Positions 25,240 to 34,657 of a stretch of DNA of 64,000 bases are shown one piece after another. The notes under the pieces are model-generated. The model did not search any database, was not told the origin of the DNA, and was given only the letters and a program-made list of their open reading frames with translations. Both the position numbers and the translations under genes were made by a program. Every line of letters begins with the position of its first letter. Within the stretch, counting starts at the first letter, position 1. The DNA comes from Flavobacterium humi (GTDB lineage: Bacteria; Bacteroidota; Bacteroidia; Flavobacteriales; Flavobacteriaceae). The stretch is taken from positions 1-64,000 of the forward strand of contig NZ_SRLH01000004.1 in assembly GCF_004745595.1 (NCBI RefSeq), in the 5' to 3' direction.

Positions 25240-27180
25240 TTAATTAGTTCTCTTCTCTTTTTCTTTTTGGGCTTCCTCCCTTGCTTTTGCAGCTTCTTCC
25301 CTTGCTTTTTTGGCTTCGATCATGTCTTTTTCCCTGTCTTTCATGGCTTTTTTGGCCTCGATCATTGCTTTTTTGCTTTCTCTCATGGCTTCTCTACGAG
25401 CTTCCTGGGCTTCTTCCTGCGCTTCTTCTATGGCTTCCCTTGCGTCTTCAGCGGCCTCCCTTGCATCTTCCATTGCTTGCCTGCGGATATTGATGCGCTC
25501 TATATTTTCTGTTCTTCGCCCGTTTTTGTTTTTGGTTACGACAATGACTTTGCCGTCGCCTTCATGGATGGTTTGTACTTCAACATCGTCCCCAAGAACA
25601 ATCCTTTTGGCTCTTTTTGAACCCTTTGGCCCTTTTGGTCCTTTGGTATCGTATACGAATGATCTTTCATAATCGCCAAAATCCATATCGCCAATAATAT
25701 CTTCGGCAATTTTTTCACCATTTACCCATACTTCTTTTTTGTTTCCGTCATGTTTTACCACAATTTTTCGGGTTCTCGGCGGATTTGGAGGAAGCGGAGG
25801 GATTGGTGGAACCGGAGCCATTGCATCTTCCGGCATCTCCGGCATTTCTGGCATTTCTGGCATTTCTGGCATCTCCGGCATTTCAGGAGCTTCCCAGTTG
25901 AAGCCGTAATCGTCTTCGTCCCCGACAATTACTTCAACATCATCATTGTCATCATGATGTTTGATCTTTCTGATTTGTGCTAATCCGTTCAAACCTCTTG
26001 TTTTCGATCTTCCAAAACCAATCGACCCTTTTCCGTTTGAATCGGTTTCCTTATAGAAATGTATCGGTTGGATAGGCGAATCGCTTTCGGTCTGGCTGGT
26101 TCCAGTGTTGCCGTTTTTGTCTTTGTAAGTTACCTTGATACCGGTAATTTCGCCATTGCCGTTTCTTTTTACTTTGGAAACTTTCAAGGTAACGCCGTGA
26201 TTGTTTTTCAGCATTGCAGCATCCCTGTCGATTTCTTCGTTGGTTGAATTTTTGTCGATAACGACAGAAACTACATCCTTGTTTTTCCTGTGGTTTTCAT
26301 TTTTGGATGCCTTCTCCTGTGCCAGGACCTTTACCTGGAACTGGAGCATGAACAGCGCCAGGAGCGGAAGCACAGCGAGGTACTTCCATGAATTTGTCTT
26401 GCTTGATTGATTTTTGTTTAACATAACAATTCGTTTTTTGATTAATGATTGATAAAAATGATTGGTAATCGTTAAGCAGTTTTGATGAGAAACTACCTTT
26501 AAAAGCGCTTTTTGATACACTTTTTTGTCGTCAATATGCTGTATTGCTTTCTGGTCTGCAATATATTCAAGGTTTTGTGTAATGGCTTTTTTGTAAAGCC
26601 ACATAAAAGGGTTGAACCAAAAGATGATGCAAAATACCTTCGCCAGTAAAATATCTACCGAATGCCTTTCGCGGCTATGGATTTTTTCATGGAGCAGGAT
26701 GCTGTGCAGCTCTTCATGGGTATAAAAACTGGAATTGTAAACGATATAATTAAAAAAGGAAAACGGGGCGATGTCCTCATTCAGGTCTACCAGGGAGAAC
26801 TGTTCTTTCTTGACAACGTCTTTTTTATACAAGAGCTTGAAAAGGGAGATCAGGTGCGTTATGATTTGTCCCAATAATACGACCGAGATGAGCGTGTAAC
26901 CGATAACGGCCAGTTGTGACCAATCTATAGCGGTTTCTGCCGGAAGCTCGGCCTGGTTGGCGTACTGCACCAGGTCGTCTAAGGCAATTTTGGGTTTTTC
27001 TACGATAACCACTTTTCGGATAAATAATAAAGGCATGACAACCGAAGTGATAAGCCCGGCCAGCAAAAACCATCTGTTTGTATTGAAAAAAGTATCTTTC
27101 CTCAGTAAAAAATGATAGGCTAAAAAATAAGCTGCGATGAGCGCACTTGCTTTTAATAAATATATGAAAAGTGTTTCCAT
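25240..27180 (-). CDS. BlaR1/MecR1-type M56 metalloprotease sensor
   Basis: 646 residues. Three to four N-terminal membrane segments, then the zinc motif LLHEKIHSRERHS (HExxH at 164-168) and NLEYIADQ with the third-ligand Glu near 205, then another membrane segment (about 266-284). The rest is a long extracytoplasmic part without a penicillin-binding domain: a six-unit Met-Pro-Glu repeat near residue 440, a Pro-rich stretch, and a ~90-residue Ala/Glu/Lys coiled coil at the end. It likely cleaves the BlaI-type repressor encoded immediately upstream; the signal is unknown. Confidence 0.9.
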   Translation of the reverse strand: METLFIYLLKASALIAAYFLAYHFLLRKDTFFNTNRWFLLAGLITSVVMPLLFIRKVVIVEKPKIALDDLVQYANQAELPAETAIDWSQLAVIGYTLISVVLLGQIITHLISLFKLLYKKDVVKKEQFSLVDLNEDIAPFSFFNYIVYNSSFYTHEELHSILLHEKIHSRERHSVDILLAKVFCIIFWFNPFMWLYKKAITQNLEYIADQKAIQHIDDKKVYQKALLKVVSHQNCLTITNHFYQSLIKKRIVMLNKNQSSKTNSWKYLAVLPLLALFMLQFQVKVLAQEKASKNENHRKNKDVVSVVIDKNSTNEEIDRDAAMLKNNHGVTLKVSKVKRNGNGEITGIKVTYKDKNGNTGTSQTESDSPIQPIHFYKETDSNGKGSIGFGRSKTRGLNGLAQIRKIKHHDDNDDVEVIVGDEDDYGFNWEAPEMPEMPEMPEMPEMPEMPEDAMAPVPPIPPLPPNPPRTRKIVVKHDGNKKEVWVNGEKIAEDIIGDMDFGDYERSFVYDTKGPKGPKGSKRAKRIVLGDDVEVQTIHEGDGKVIVVTKNKNGRRTENIERINIRRQAMEDAREAAEDAREAIEEAQEEAQEARREAMRESKKAMIEAKKAMKDREKDMIEAKKAREEAAKAREEAQKEKEKRTN

Positions 27181-27181
27181 A

Positions 27182-27541
27182 CTATTTCTTTTTTTCGATG
27201 ATGTCTAATATTTCGCGTAATTCTTCGGCTGAAATTTTCTCTTCTTCCGCAAAAAAGGAAACCAGGCTCTTATAAGAACTGTTGAAATAATTGTCAATAG
27301 CCGTATTCATGAAACGCTTGCGGTATTCCTCCATGGCGACAACAGGGAAGTACTGGTGCGTGTTCCCGTAGGCATTGTGCGACACAAACCCTTTTTCCTC
27401 AAGGTTCCTTATTATGGTCGAAAGTGTATTGTAATGCGGCTGGTCTTCAGTGATTTCAGCCAGGACATCCTTCACGAAAGCTTTTTTGAGCTTCCATAAA
27501 ATGTGCATTACCTCTTCTTCTTTATTCGTTAACTTTTGCAT
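27182..27541 (-). CDS. BlaI/MecI-family repressor
   Basis: 119 residues, typical winged-helix BlaI protein: LTNKEEEVMHILWKLKKAFV, then YNTLSTIIRNLEEKGFV (recognition helix region), then a C-terminal dimer/cleavage part. It is first in an operon with the M56 sensor, one base apart. Paired inverted repeats directly upstream are its likely operators. Confidence 0.92.
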   Translation of the reverse strand: MQKLTNKEEEVMHILWKLKKAFVKDVLAEITEDQPHYNTLSTIIRNLEEKGFVSHNAYGNTHQYFPVVAMEEYRKRFMNTAIDNYFNSSYKSLVSFFAEEEKISAEELREILDIIEKKK

Positions 27542-27566
27542 GACTTACATTTATATCCCAAACTTA

Positions 27567-27623
27567 TAACTATATTTTTAGTTACACAACTATTTTTATA
27601 GTTATTTAACTAATTTTTAAGTT
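27567..27623. promoter_or_regulatory. Operator cluster between blaI-like gene and copper operon
   Basis: Two perfect inverted repeats: TAACTATATTTTTAGTTA (27567-27584) and AACTATTTTTATAGTT (27588-27603), plus an imperfect third (AACTAATTTTTAAGTT, 27608-27623). Spacing by two turns of helix and position 26 bp before the blaI start fit autoregulation. The divergent tyrosinase operon starts about 230 bp away and could be controlled too. The rest of 27542-27852 shows nothing else. Confidence 0.75.
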
Positions 27624-27852
27624 TTATTACGGTAATAGTAGACTTGTTTGGGTGTAAGTTGTTGGAAGTTATAAAGATAGTGAAAGAAGTGGGAAATTTG
27701 CGATGAAATGAATTTAGTTTGAATACTTTGATGACATATGAAATATTAGTATTTTTACTACAAAACAGGTGTTTTTACGCTATTTTTTGGCGTAGGATAG
27801 TTTTACATTTGAATACTAAAAAAAGCATATTTTAAAGGGTAATCGGGTATAA

Positions 27853-28791
27853 ATGAAAAGGTACAGGAACATATGGGTGTTTTCTTTTCTCCTGGCGAGC
27901 ACATTGTTGTTTTCTCAAAAGGAGCAATTAATTATTGGAAGGACAACGGGAAAGCTCGCGATTAAAAACAATCTGGAAATAAGGACTTTCGGGTTTACAA
28001 ATTCGCTTTCCGGCCAGGTTGCGTTGCCCGGATCAGCCATTGATCTTAAGGAAGGGGATAGCCTGGCTATTGATTTTTGGAACATTTCGCAAGGGAATCC
28101 GGTTTCGTTGTATTGCAAAGGAATTGATTTCCAACAGCGGAATAAAGAAAAGGAAATCATGGCCAAGAATGAGCCTGTCCATCATATGGAACACGGATTT
28201 TATTCTTTTTGGGCCAAAAAAGCCGGGACATATCTTTACTACAGCCCTGAAAATTATCCTTTTAACCTTCAGGCCGGCATGTTTGGCACCATCATTATAC
28301 GGGCAAAGGAAGAGGATACTTTAGTGGTTAGACCTTCTAACGAAGCGCTTTGGTGCAGTTATGAAATTGATACCCAATGGCATACCGATACCCTGATGGG
28401 AACAGAATACGATAGCGAAAACAAACCGGTAGCTTTCCCCAAATACCAGCCGGGTTATTTTCTGATTAATGGTAAAATGGCCTTGAAAACAAAGGGGTTG
28501 CAATCATTCGCGCATAAAAAGGAAAAAATACTGCTTCGTTTGGTTAATGCCGGTTTGTACCTCCATGAGGTAGATTTTCCGCCTGGAGCGACAGTTCAGC
28601 TAATCCATACAAAGGATTCTAGAGCTATAGGTTCGGACAAAGGATATACAGTTGCCTTGCATCCGGGCGAATGCCTGGAAATGCTTCTTTTTTTAGACAA
28701 AACAACAGAAAAAGACCGGATTGTGTACCATTTTATAGACCCTGTTTCCAAAAAAGAGCATCATAGAGCCGCTATCCCGGTTTTGTATTAA
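27853..28791 (+). CDS. Secreted degenerate multicopper-oxidase-like cupredoxin protein
   Basis: 312 residues with signal peptide (residues 1-21). Two cupredoxin-type domains in multicopper-oxidase order: domain one includes KAGTYLYYSP where active oxidases have GTYWYHSH, and domain two begins FLINGKMALKTKG and LLRLVNAGLYLHEVDF. The usual copper His clusters are missing, so oxidase activity is doubtful. It is first in an operon with a Cys-rich protein and a tyrosinase, so it may bind or shuttle copper; that is inference. Confidence 0.7.
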   Translation: MKRYRNIWVFSFLLASTLLFSQKEQLIIGRTTGKLAIKNNLEIRTFGFTNSLSGQVALPGSAIDLKEGDSLAIDFWNISQGNPVSLYCKGIDFQQRNKEKEIMAKNEPVHHMEHGFYSFWAKKAGTYLYYSPENYPFNLQAGMFGTIIIRAKEEDTLVVRPSNEALWCSYEIDTQWHTDTLMGTEYDSENKPVAFPKYQPGYFLINGKMALKTKGLQSFAHKKEKILLRLVNAGLYLHEVDFPPGATVQLIHTKDSRAIGSDKGYTVALHPGECLEMLLFLDKTTEKDRIVYHFIDPVSKKEHHRAAIPVLY

Positions 28792-28807
28792 CAGTTAAAA
28801 AAGCATT

Positions 28808-29236
28808 ATGAAAAAATCATTTTTATACCTCATTGTCCTTTTTTCCTTTTCCTGCTCTTTTGCGCAGAAGAAGCCTACTTTTTCAGTAGTGGGCAATGCT
28901 ACGAATAAGGAAAGCCTGCTCAAAGGCAAACGGTTGGACCTTTCCAAAATCAAAGTTGAAAATATTTCGGACAAACCGATATACCTGGTCTGGGAAACGG
29001 TAAGCAATACATTCCCCAAAGAATGGGATTGTTCCATGTGCCAGCACGGCGCCTGCCAGATAGGAATCCCGAAAGGCTCTGCTTTTAGCAAATTAAATGC
29101 TGATCAGCAAGGGTTTATCGCCATCCATGTAATTCCGGCCAACAAAATAGGTACCGGGACTGTAAAATTTAAAATCTACGACAAAGCCAATCCGGCCTAT
29201 ACGGAAATACTCACTTTTGAAGTGGAAGTACTATAA
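28808..29236 (+). CDS. Secreted Cys-rich protein, possible tyrosinase copper helper
   Basis: 142 residues with signal peptide (cleavage near SFA/Q). The mature part contains WDCSMCQHGACQIGIP at residues 73-88: three Cys and a His, a plausible Cu(I) or redox site. The remainder is beta-rich. No named family recognised. It lies 16 bp after the cupredoxin gene and 37 bp before the tyrosinase. Actinobacterial tyrosinases need a small caddie protein (MelC1) for copper loading; a similar role here is inferred only from position and ligands. Confidence 0.65.
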   Translation: MKKSFLYLIVLFSFSCSFAQKKPTFSVVGNATNKESLLKGKRLDLSKIKVENISDKPIYLVWETVSNTFPKEWDCSMCQHGACQIGIPKGSAFSKLNADQQGFIAIHVIPANKIGTGTVKFKIYDKANPAYTEILTFEVEVL

Positions 29237-29273
29237 CTAACTAATTTAATAACTACTTAAAACCAAAACTAAA

Positions 29274-30734
29274 ATGAAAAAAAGCATTCTTTTATTATTT
29301 GCGATCCTGCTCACGGGCATGGCCTACAGCCAGGATAAGAAAGTGACGAAGTACATTCGTAAAAATGCCAGCTCACCAGAGGCAAAGGCAGATCTTGACG
29401 CCATGAATGTGGCCTTTAAGAAAATGCGGGAAATGGGTTGTGACATGGGCCAATCCTGGTACTATCAAGGGGCCGTGCACAATATCCCGGATGTTATTAA
29501 CGGGCCAAACAAGCTTTGCGAAAAGTACCAGACCAGTAAGGATAAATTATGGGCCTGGGGCGATTGTACTCATAAAAGTTCGGAAAGCGCTTCCCTGAAT
29601 TTTCTTTTGTGGCACAGGATGTACACTTGGTTCTTAGAGAAAATTGTCCGGGAAATGTCCGGGAAAGATGATTTTGCCTTGCCGTATTGGAATTACGGAA
29701 GCAAAGAAGAGGCAGAAAATATCATGCCGAAACAAATGCAGGACAAATCAAGCTCTTTGTATGAATCGGCAAGATACAGTATCCTTAATAACGGAAAACC
29801 AATCCTTGCCGATCAGGTGGAACAAATCCAATTGGCCCTTGGGGAATTGCAGACAAACCCTTCTTTTGCAGGAGCCGCGGGATTCAGCAAAAAACTGGAA
29901 GGCTCACCACACGGGTATATGCACGATCTTATAGGAGGTGAATATGCAAACCCGAGCGAGTCGTATTACAATCAAATATACCAAAAGGAATATTCAGGTT
30001 TAATGGCCAATGTGCCGTCGGCAGGATTCGACCCAATCTTCTGGCTGCACCACAGTATGGTTGACCGTATTTGGGAATCCTGGGACCTTTCCTCATATGG
30101 CCAGCGCCCTACGTTAGAAGAACTCAAGGCAAACCCGTGGCCGTATGAGTTTATAGCGCCAAACGGAGACCATATTACTTATACTATGGAAGAAATGTAC
30201 GCCATGGTTTTCAACCTGGATTACAAATACGATAACCTGCTTTACGGATCATCGGAAACTCCGGCTTTAGCTGCTGCGAAAAGTAAAGTTTCATTCCAGG
30301 ATTCGAATAAGGAAGTTATTTGGGAACAAAAAGTAGGGAAAATAATCGGAGAAAATGCCTTCGTCCATAAAGTAACGGAGAAGTTGGCCAAAAACACTAA
30401 TAAATCATTTAAAAGCGAAGCCAATGCTAAGATCGTATTGAATTTGGATGTTGTGGTGTACAAAGAACCGAAAGACTATTATACCATTTATCTTCGTTAT
30501 CCGGGCAAACAAGACCAATATGTGGGAGTGATGACATTCTTTGGTGTGAGCCACGATCACGGGACCGGTGAAAACCATGAAATAGCGGAAACTGGTGTAA
30601 AACTTAATTTCTCCTATTATATTTCAGATGATTTGTTGCGTTCGGATAATGACTTCGAAATTATTATAAAGAAGAAAGGAATTGGCGATGCAAAAGTAAC
30701 ACTGGAAAAAATCAGTATGGCCAAAATAAAATAA
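29274..30734 (+). CDS. Secreted tyrosinase (type 3 copper enzyme)
   Basis: 486 residues with signal peptide (residues 1-20). CuA ligands are visible at His69 (YYQGAVHN), His100 in GDCTHKS, whose Cys98 two residues earlier matches the Cys-His thioether of fungal tyrosinases, and His114 (LLWHRMYTWFLE). CuB ligands lie in SPHGYMHDL (213, 217) and FDPIFWLHHSMVDRIW (about 259-260). A C-terminal beta domain resembles the plug domain of plant/fungal polyphenol oxidases. It should oxidise phenols to quinones outside the cytoplasm. Confidence 0.93.
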   Translation: MKKSILLLFAILLTGMAYSQDKKVTKYIRKNASSPEAKADLDAMNVAFKKMREMGCDMGQSWYYQGAVHNIPDVINGPNKLCEKYQTSKDKLWAWGDCTHKSSESASLNFLLWHRMYTWFLEKIVREMSGKDDFALPYWNYGSKEEAENIMPKQMQDKSSSLYESARYSILNNGKPILADQVEQIQLALGELQTNPSFAGAAGFSKKLEGSPHGYMHDLIGGEYANPSESYYNQIYQKEYSGLMANVPSAGFDPIFWLHHSMVDRIWESWDLSSYGQRPTLEELKANPWPYEFIAPNGDHITYTMEEMYAMVFNLDYKYDNLLYGSSETPALAAAKSKVSFQDSNKEVIWEQKVGKIIGENAFVHKVTEKLAKNTNKSFKSEANAKIVLNLDVVVYKEPKDYYTIYLRYPGKQDQYVGVMTFFGVSHDHGTGENHEIAETGVKLNFSYYISDDLLRSDNDFEIIIKKKGIGDAKVTLEKISMAKIK

Positions 30735-30750
30735 AGCTTGCATGATTTTA

Positions 30751-30783
30751 AAAAAAAAGCGATACGGTAAAGTATCGCTTTTG
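30751..30783. terminator. Bidirectional terminator
   Basis: AAAAGCGATAC / GTATCGCTTTT stem (11 bp) with 6-nt loop, flanked by A and T runs, between the convergent tyrosinase and MFS genes. Confidence 0.88.
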
Positions 30784-30799
30784 TTATTAAAAGAAGTTT

Positions 30800-32074
30800 T
30801 TAAGCTGCCTCGCCCAAATGATTTTCCGGTTCCTTATTGGTCAAATTATATACCCAAACACCTAAAAATACAGCAACGATCCCCAGGAATCCCATAAAGG
30901 CCCAGTTCACCTCATAGCCAAAGTTGTGGCCATATATATGTTCGTATTTACGGTTGAAATAACCAATGATCTCAAGGCCCATTTTAGCACTGGCAATATG
31001 CGCCAAACTGTAACTCATGGTAAAAATAGCCATATACCGGCCTTCGTGCCCTTTTGGAGCGCGGCTCATGGCAAATGAATTCGAAAATGGAAAAGCGAAC
31101 ATTTCCCCAAAAGTCATAAACAACATCATGATGATCAAAATCCCGGCCCAGGTATTAATGAGCATTAAAAACAAACTGATTGCCATAAACAATGCACCGT
31201 ATATAACGATTCGGACTTTATTCAGGTGTTTTCTTTCCACATAACTTACGATGGGCATTTCCAGGAAAAAGATAAGCAGGCCGTTCATCATCAACAGCAG
31301 CCCGGTTTGGAATTCCGTTAAGTTGAATTGCTCCTTGTGATATAAAGGGATGGTGGTAAACAACTGGAAAAAAAGGATCCCCGTAATGGTGCAGCATCCT
31401 AAGAATATCCAAAAAGGCTTATCCTTAAATACCGAATGGGTCAATATTTCTCCCGGGTGCTCTTTGTCTGTGAATTTTGATTTTTTCTTTTCTTTCACAT
31501 TCAGCCAAAAGATCAGGATCGCTAAAATACAGGTAGCGCCATCTACCCAAAACAGTCCTTTATAACCAATATTCATAATAATCAAACCTCCCATAGCAGG
31601 ACCGGCGGCAAACCCCAGGTTAATGGCCAGCCGTACCAAAGTCAGGGCTCTTGTACGGTTTTCCTTTTTGGCGTAAGCACCGAGGGAAACAAACATCGCC
31701 GGGCGAAACATATCGGCAATGACCATAATAACGAACATGCTGATGCATAATCCTGTGAAACTGGTTATAAACTGCAGTATGAAAAAAGCAATACCACTGG
31801 TAAACAAACTGAAAATCATAATCCGGTAAAAACCGATCTTATCCGAGAGTTTCCCGCCCAACCACGAACCAATCATCGAACCGGCCCCGAAACAAACCAG
31901 GATCCAGCTGATTTCGCTATAGCTGAAATGAAGGTCTTCTTTCAGGTATTTTGACAGGAAAGGTAAAACCATCGTTCCGGCGCGGTTGATAAAAGTCATG
32001 AGTGTCAGGATCCAGATTTCTCTCGAAAAACCCCTGAAACTGTCAATGTAGCGGTTAAAAGCGTGTTGAAGCAT
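30800..32074 (-). CDS. MFS transporter
   Basis: 424 residues with 12 predicted membrane segments. The loop after helix 2 reads GGKLSDKIGFYRIM, the MFS motif A pattern, and FRPAMFVSLG resembles the MdtH/YjiJ-type drug-efflux group. Substrate unknown. Divergent from the tatD-like gene. Confidence 0.88.
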   Translation of the reverse strand: MLQHAFNRYIDSFRGFSREIWILTLMTFINRAGTMVLPFLSKYLKEDLHFSYSEISWILVCFGAGSMIGSWLGGKLSDKIGFYRIMIFSLFTSGIAFFILQFITSFTGLCISMFVIMVIADMFRPAMFVSLGAYAKKENRTRALTLVRLAINLGFAAGPAMGGLIIMNIGYKGLFWVDGATCILAILIFWLNVKEKKKSKFTDKEHPGEILTHSVFKDKPFWIFLGCCTITGILFFQLFTTIPLYHKEQFNLTEFQTGLLLMMNGLLIFFLEMPIVSYVERKHLNKVRIVIYGALFMAISLFLMLINTWAGILIIMMLFMTFGEMFAFPFSNSFAMSRAPKGHEGRYMAIFTMSYSLAHIASAKMGLEIIGYFNRKYEHIYGHNFGYEVNWAFMGFLGIVAVFLGVWVYNLTNKEPENHLGEAA

Positions 32075-32163
32075 AAAAAAGTAGAGTGATTTCCAAAGTT
32101 ACGAAATTACAGCTTTGCCACTTTCCAACTTTTAAACTAATTTTGCCAAAATTTTATAAGCCG

Positions 32164-32802
32164 ATGTTTTATAATCTTCATACACACAAAAGTACCTTTC
32201 AGGAAAATGTCCTGGAAATTGTAAACCAGTATCCGGATGCGTTTGATCCTGAGGCGGCTTATTTTTCTATTGGAATCCATCCGTGGCATATTAATGTGGA
32301 GAAAACCGGCGAGTATTTGGCGGTCCTGGAAGAAAAACTTCCATTAGGGAATTGCCTGGCTTTGGGCGAATGCGGCCTGGATAAACGCATTGAAACATCG
32401 CTGGCCGTTCAAATTGAAGTTTTCGAAAAACAGCTGGCACTTGCCAAAAAGTATAAAAAACCTGTAATTTTGCACTGCGTTTCAGCCTATCAGGAAGTCA
32501 TCGAAATTAAAAAACGGCTCAAAATGGAAGTCCCGATGATCATTCACGGATTTTCAAAAAACGCCCAGGTGGCGAAATCACTTTTGGACAATGGCTTTTA
32601 TTTGTCTTTTGGAAAATACTTATTGAGGAACCCGGAATTGGCTTCGGTTTTTGAAGAAGTGCCCAATTCTAGGTTTTTGCTGGAAACCGATACGATTGAA
32701 GAAACGATTTTTGACGTGTATGAAAAAGCGGCGTCCATCAAGAAAATAAATATTGAAGAGAATGTTCAGGCTAATTTTAGAACCATCTTCAATATCCATT
32801 AA
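32164..32802 (+). CDS. TatD-family metal-dependent hydrolase
   Basis: 212 residues from ATG 32164; the frame is open back to 32086 but the extension overlaps the MFS promoter region. NLHTHKS at the start gives the HxH metal site, followed by SIGIHPWH, GECGLDK (Glu ligand), VILHCVSAYQ and IIHGFSKN, and LLETDTI (final Asp). TatD proteins are 3'-5' DNA exonucleases or deoxyribonucleases. The protein is shorter than usual (~255). Confidence 0.85.
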   Translation: MFYNLHTHKSTFQENVLEIVNQYPDAFDPEAAYFSIGIHPWHINVEKTGEYLAVLEEKLPLGNCLALGECGLDKRIETSLAVQIEVFEKQLALAKKYKKPVILHCVSAYQEVIEIKKRLKMEVPMIIHGFSKNAQVAKSLLDNGFYLSFGKYLLRNPELASVFEEVPNSRFLLETDTIEETIFDVYEKAASIKKINIEENVQANFRTIFNIH

Positions 32803-32830
32803 AATAAATTAATTAAGAATAGAACATACT

Positions 32831-33553
32831 ATGGCAGAGTGGACAGAAAGAGCCGAATTATTATTTAAGAAAGAAGGCCTGGAAAGGTTAAAAGAATCGA
32901 ATGTATTGGTTGTGGGAATGGGCGGTGTAGGTTCATTTGCTGCCGAATTCATTGCCAGGGCAGGCGTGGGGAAAATGACTATTGTTGATGGTGACGTGGT
33001 GGATATTACCAATGTAAACAGGCAATTGCCGGCGTTGCATTCAACTGTAGGTCAGCCGAAAGTAAAGATAGTAGGCGACAGGCTGATGGACATAAACCCG
33101 GAACTGCAACTGACAAGGATTGAGGAATTCCTTTCCCCGGAAAGAGCATTCGAGCTCGTTACCCCGGATTATGATTACGTCCTGGATTGTATTGACAGTA
33201 TCACCCCAAAACTCAACCTGATCCTTGCCGCCAAGCGCAAAAAAGTCAAAATCATAAGCAACATGGGAGCAGGAGGGAAGCTTCTTGCCAGTAAGGTTGT
33301 GGTAAAAGATATTAGTAAAACAGATGTTTGCCCTTTGGCGAAAACCATCAGGAAACGCCTTAAAAAAGAAGGCATTTCTTCAGGGGTAAAGGCTGTCTTT
33401 TCCGTAGAAAAACCAGATGAAACCAGTTTGAAAATGACCGATGGCAAAAACTTCAAAAAATCATTTTACGGTACCAACAGCTGGATGCCGGGATTGTTTG
33501 GGCTCCATGCCGCTGAAACGGTTGTAAGGTATTTGCTGAAAAAAGGCGAATAG
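32831..33553 (+). CDS. tcdA: tRNA threonylcarbamoyladenosine dehydratase (ThiF/E1-like)
   Basis: 240 residues. Adenylation-domain motif VLVVGMGGVGSFAAEFIARAG near residue 25, VDGDVVDITNVNRQ (nucleotide-binding Arg), DCIDSI, and the C-terminal NSWMPGLFGLHAAE segment typical of TcdA/CsdL. It cyclises t6A37 in ANN-decoding tRNAs to ct6A using ATP. Starts 28 bp after tatD and probably shares its mRNA. Confidence 0.92.
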   Translation: MAEWTERAELLFKKEGLERLKESNVLVVGMGGVGSFAAEFIARAGVGKMTIVDGDVVDITNVNRQLPALHSTVGQPKVKIVGDRLMDINPELQLTRIEEFLSPERAFELVTPDYDYVLDCIDSITPKLNLILAAKRKKVKIISNMGAGGKLLASKVVVKDISKTDVCPLAKTIRKRLKKEGISSGVKAVFSVEKPDETSLKMTDGKNFKKSFYGTNSWMPGLFGLHAAETVVRYLLKKGE

Positions 33554-33554
33554 G

Positions 33555-34583
33555 CTAGGAAACCTTTGGTTTGTTCAAAGGAGTGGCTGTAGCGACCTTT
33601 AAGGAATCTTTCCCGACAGGTTTCGCTTTTACCACCGGCTTTTTAGGCCGTACCGGAATGAAAATCTCAGTGGTCCATTTTGCCGCCGAATGGCTGTTTA
33701 AGCTATTTACCGGGATGATTTCGATCTCTTTATGAATAGGGCTTTGCTCCAGTTTATTCTTTTCCATAAAGGCGAAGATTTTGGACAAAGCCTCTTTTTT
33801 ATGCGAATAATTCCCGATAAGAGTTGCTTTTACCGCTTGGAACGGATTGGTTTGGCCATTGAAAATATCACTTTCAGGAGTGGTAAATACTTTTTGTTTT
33901 GTTGGGATTGCCACAGAGAATGTAATGGTATTGTTAAGGGTGTCCCTGGAATGGTAAATGATAAACGGTGCGCCGTTTGAAGGAGTGTTGGTGTTTTTAA
34001 GCAGTTGGTTGAGCTTTGGAAGCATCTTTTTTATTTTGGCCGGCAATTCATCGACTTTACAGCTCAAGGGGCGTTGGATGTAAAAAACCGTGTCCCGGTC
34101 TACAAAGGCAATATCTTTCACGCTGAAACTGTTCACTTCCGAAGTTAGGGCGGCATTCAGGTTAGACAAACCCAATTCGAACATCTTGTCAAAATTATGA
34201 TGCGTCCCTCGATTGATAATGTTTAGGAATTTGTCCTTAAAATCAAGTGTTCCTTCTTTTGTCCAGGTAACGGCCGTTTTTTTGCCGAGCGTATCTTTGA
34301 AGGTAAGGACCATCTCATTGTCAATATTGTTGATGGAAATGTTCTGCAGGATCTTTTCCCCATCAATATTTTCGGTATGATTGATTTTTGTGGCTTCATT
34401 TTTCCAGGGATTGATGCTGTCCCAGTTTTTCAAATCGGCGGTGTACTTGAAGGCGATGTCTTTGGGAACATCTATGATTTTGGTTTTTTCGACGGTATAT
34501 TTTCCATCTTTAGTAGCGACAAAAACCGAAACGGTCCCGCAAATTAGGAGCAGCAGTAAAAAAAGATATTTTGCAATTCTCAT
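33555..34583 (-). CDS. SRPBCC-type protein with signal anchor and GyrI-like half
   Basis: 342 residues. N-terminal hydrophobic segment (residues 5-23), then a START/polyketide-cyclase-like domain (EKTKIIDVPKDIAFKYTADLKNW), then a second half resembling GyrI/effector-binding domains, and a Lys/Pro/Val-rich tail. Likely binds a hydrophobic ligand in the periplasm. Its stop adjoins that of tcdA. Confidence 0.75.
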   Translation of the reverse strand: MRIAKYLFLLLLLICGTVSVFVATKDGKYTVEKTKIIDVPKDIAFKYTADLKNWDSINPWKNEATKINHTENIDGEKILQNISINNIDNEMVLTFKDTLGKKTAVTWTKEGTLDFKDKFLNIINRGTHHNFDKMFELGLSNLNAALTSEVNSFSVKDIAFVDRDTVFYIQRPLSCKVDELPAKIKKMLPKLNQLLKNTNTPSNGAPFIIYHSRDTLNNTITFSVAIPTKQKVFTTPESDIFNGQTNPFQAVKATLIGNYSHKKEALSKIFAFMEKNKLEQSPIHKEIEIIPVNSLNSHSAAKWTTEIFIPVRPKKPVVKAKPVGKDSLKVATATPLNKPKVS

Positions 34584-34657
34584 GTTTTGTAGATAGTAGG
34601 TATGTAAATTTATAAAAAAATGTTAATTAAAAACATTCATCCACCTCTAATTTTCAA

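Noticed and set aside
25216..26410. Several long plus-strand open frames opposite the BlaR1-like gene
   Set aside because: Low-complexity shadows of the coiled-coil and Met-Pro-Glu coding sequence.
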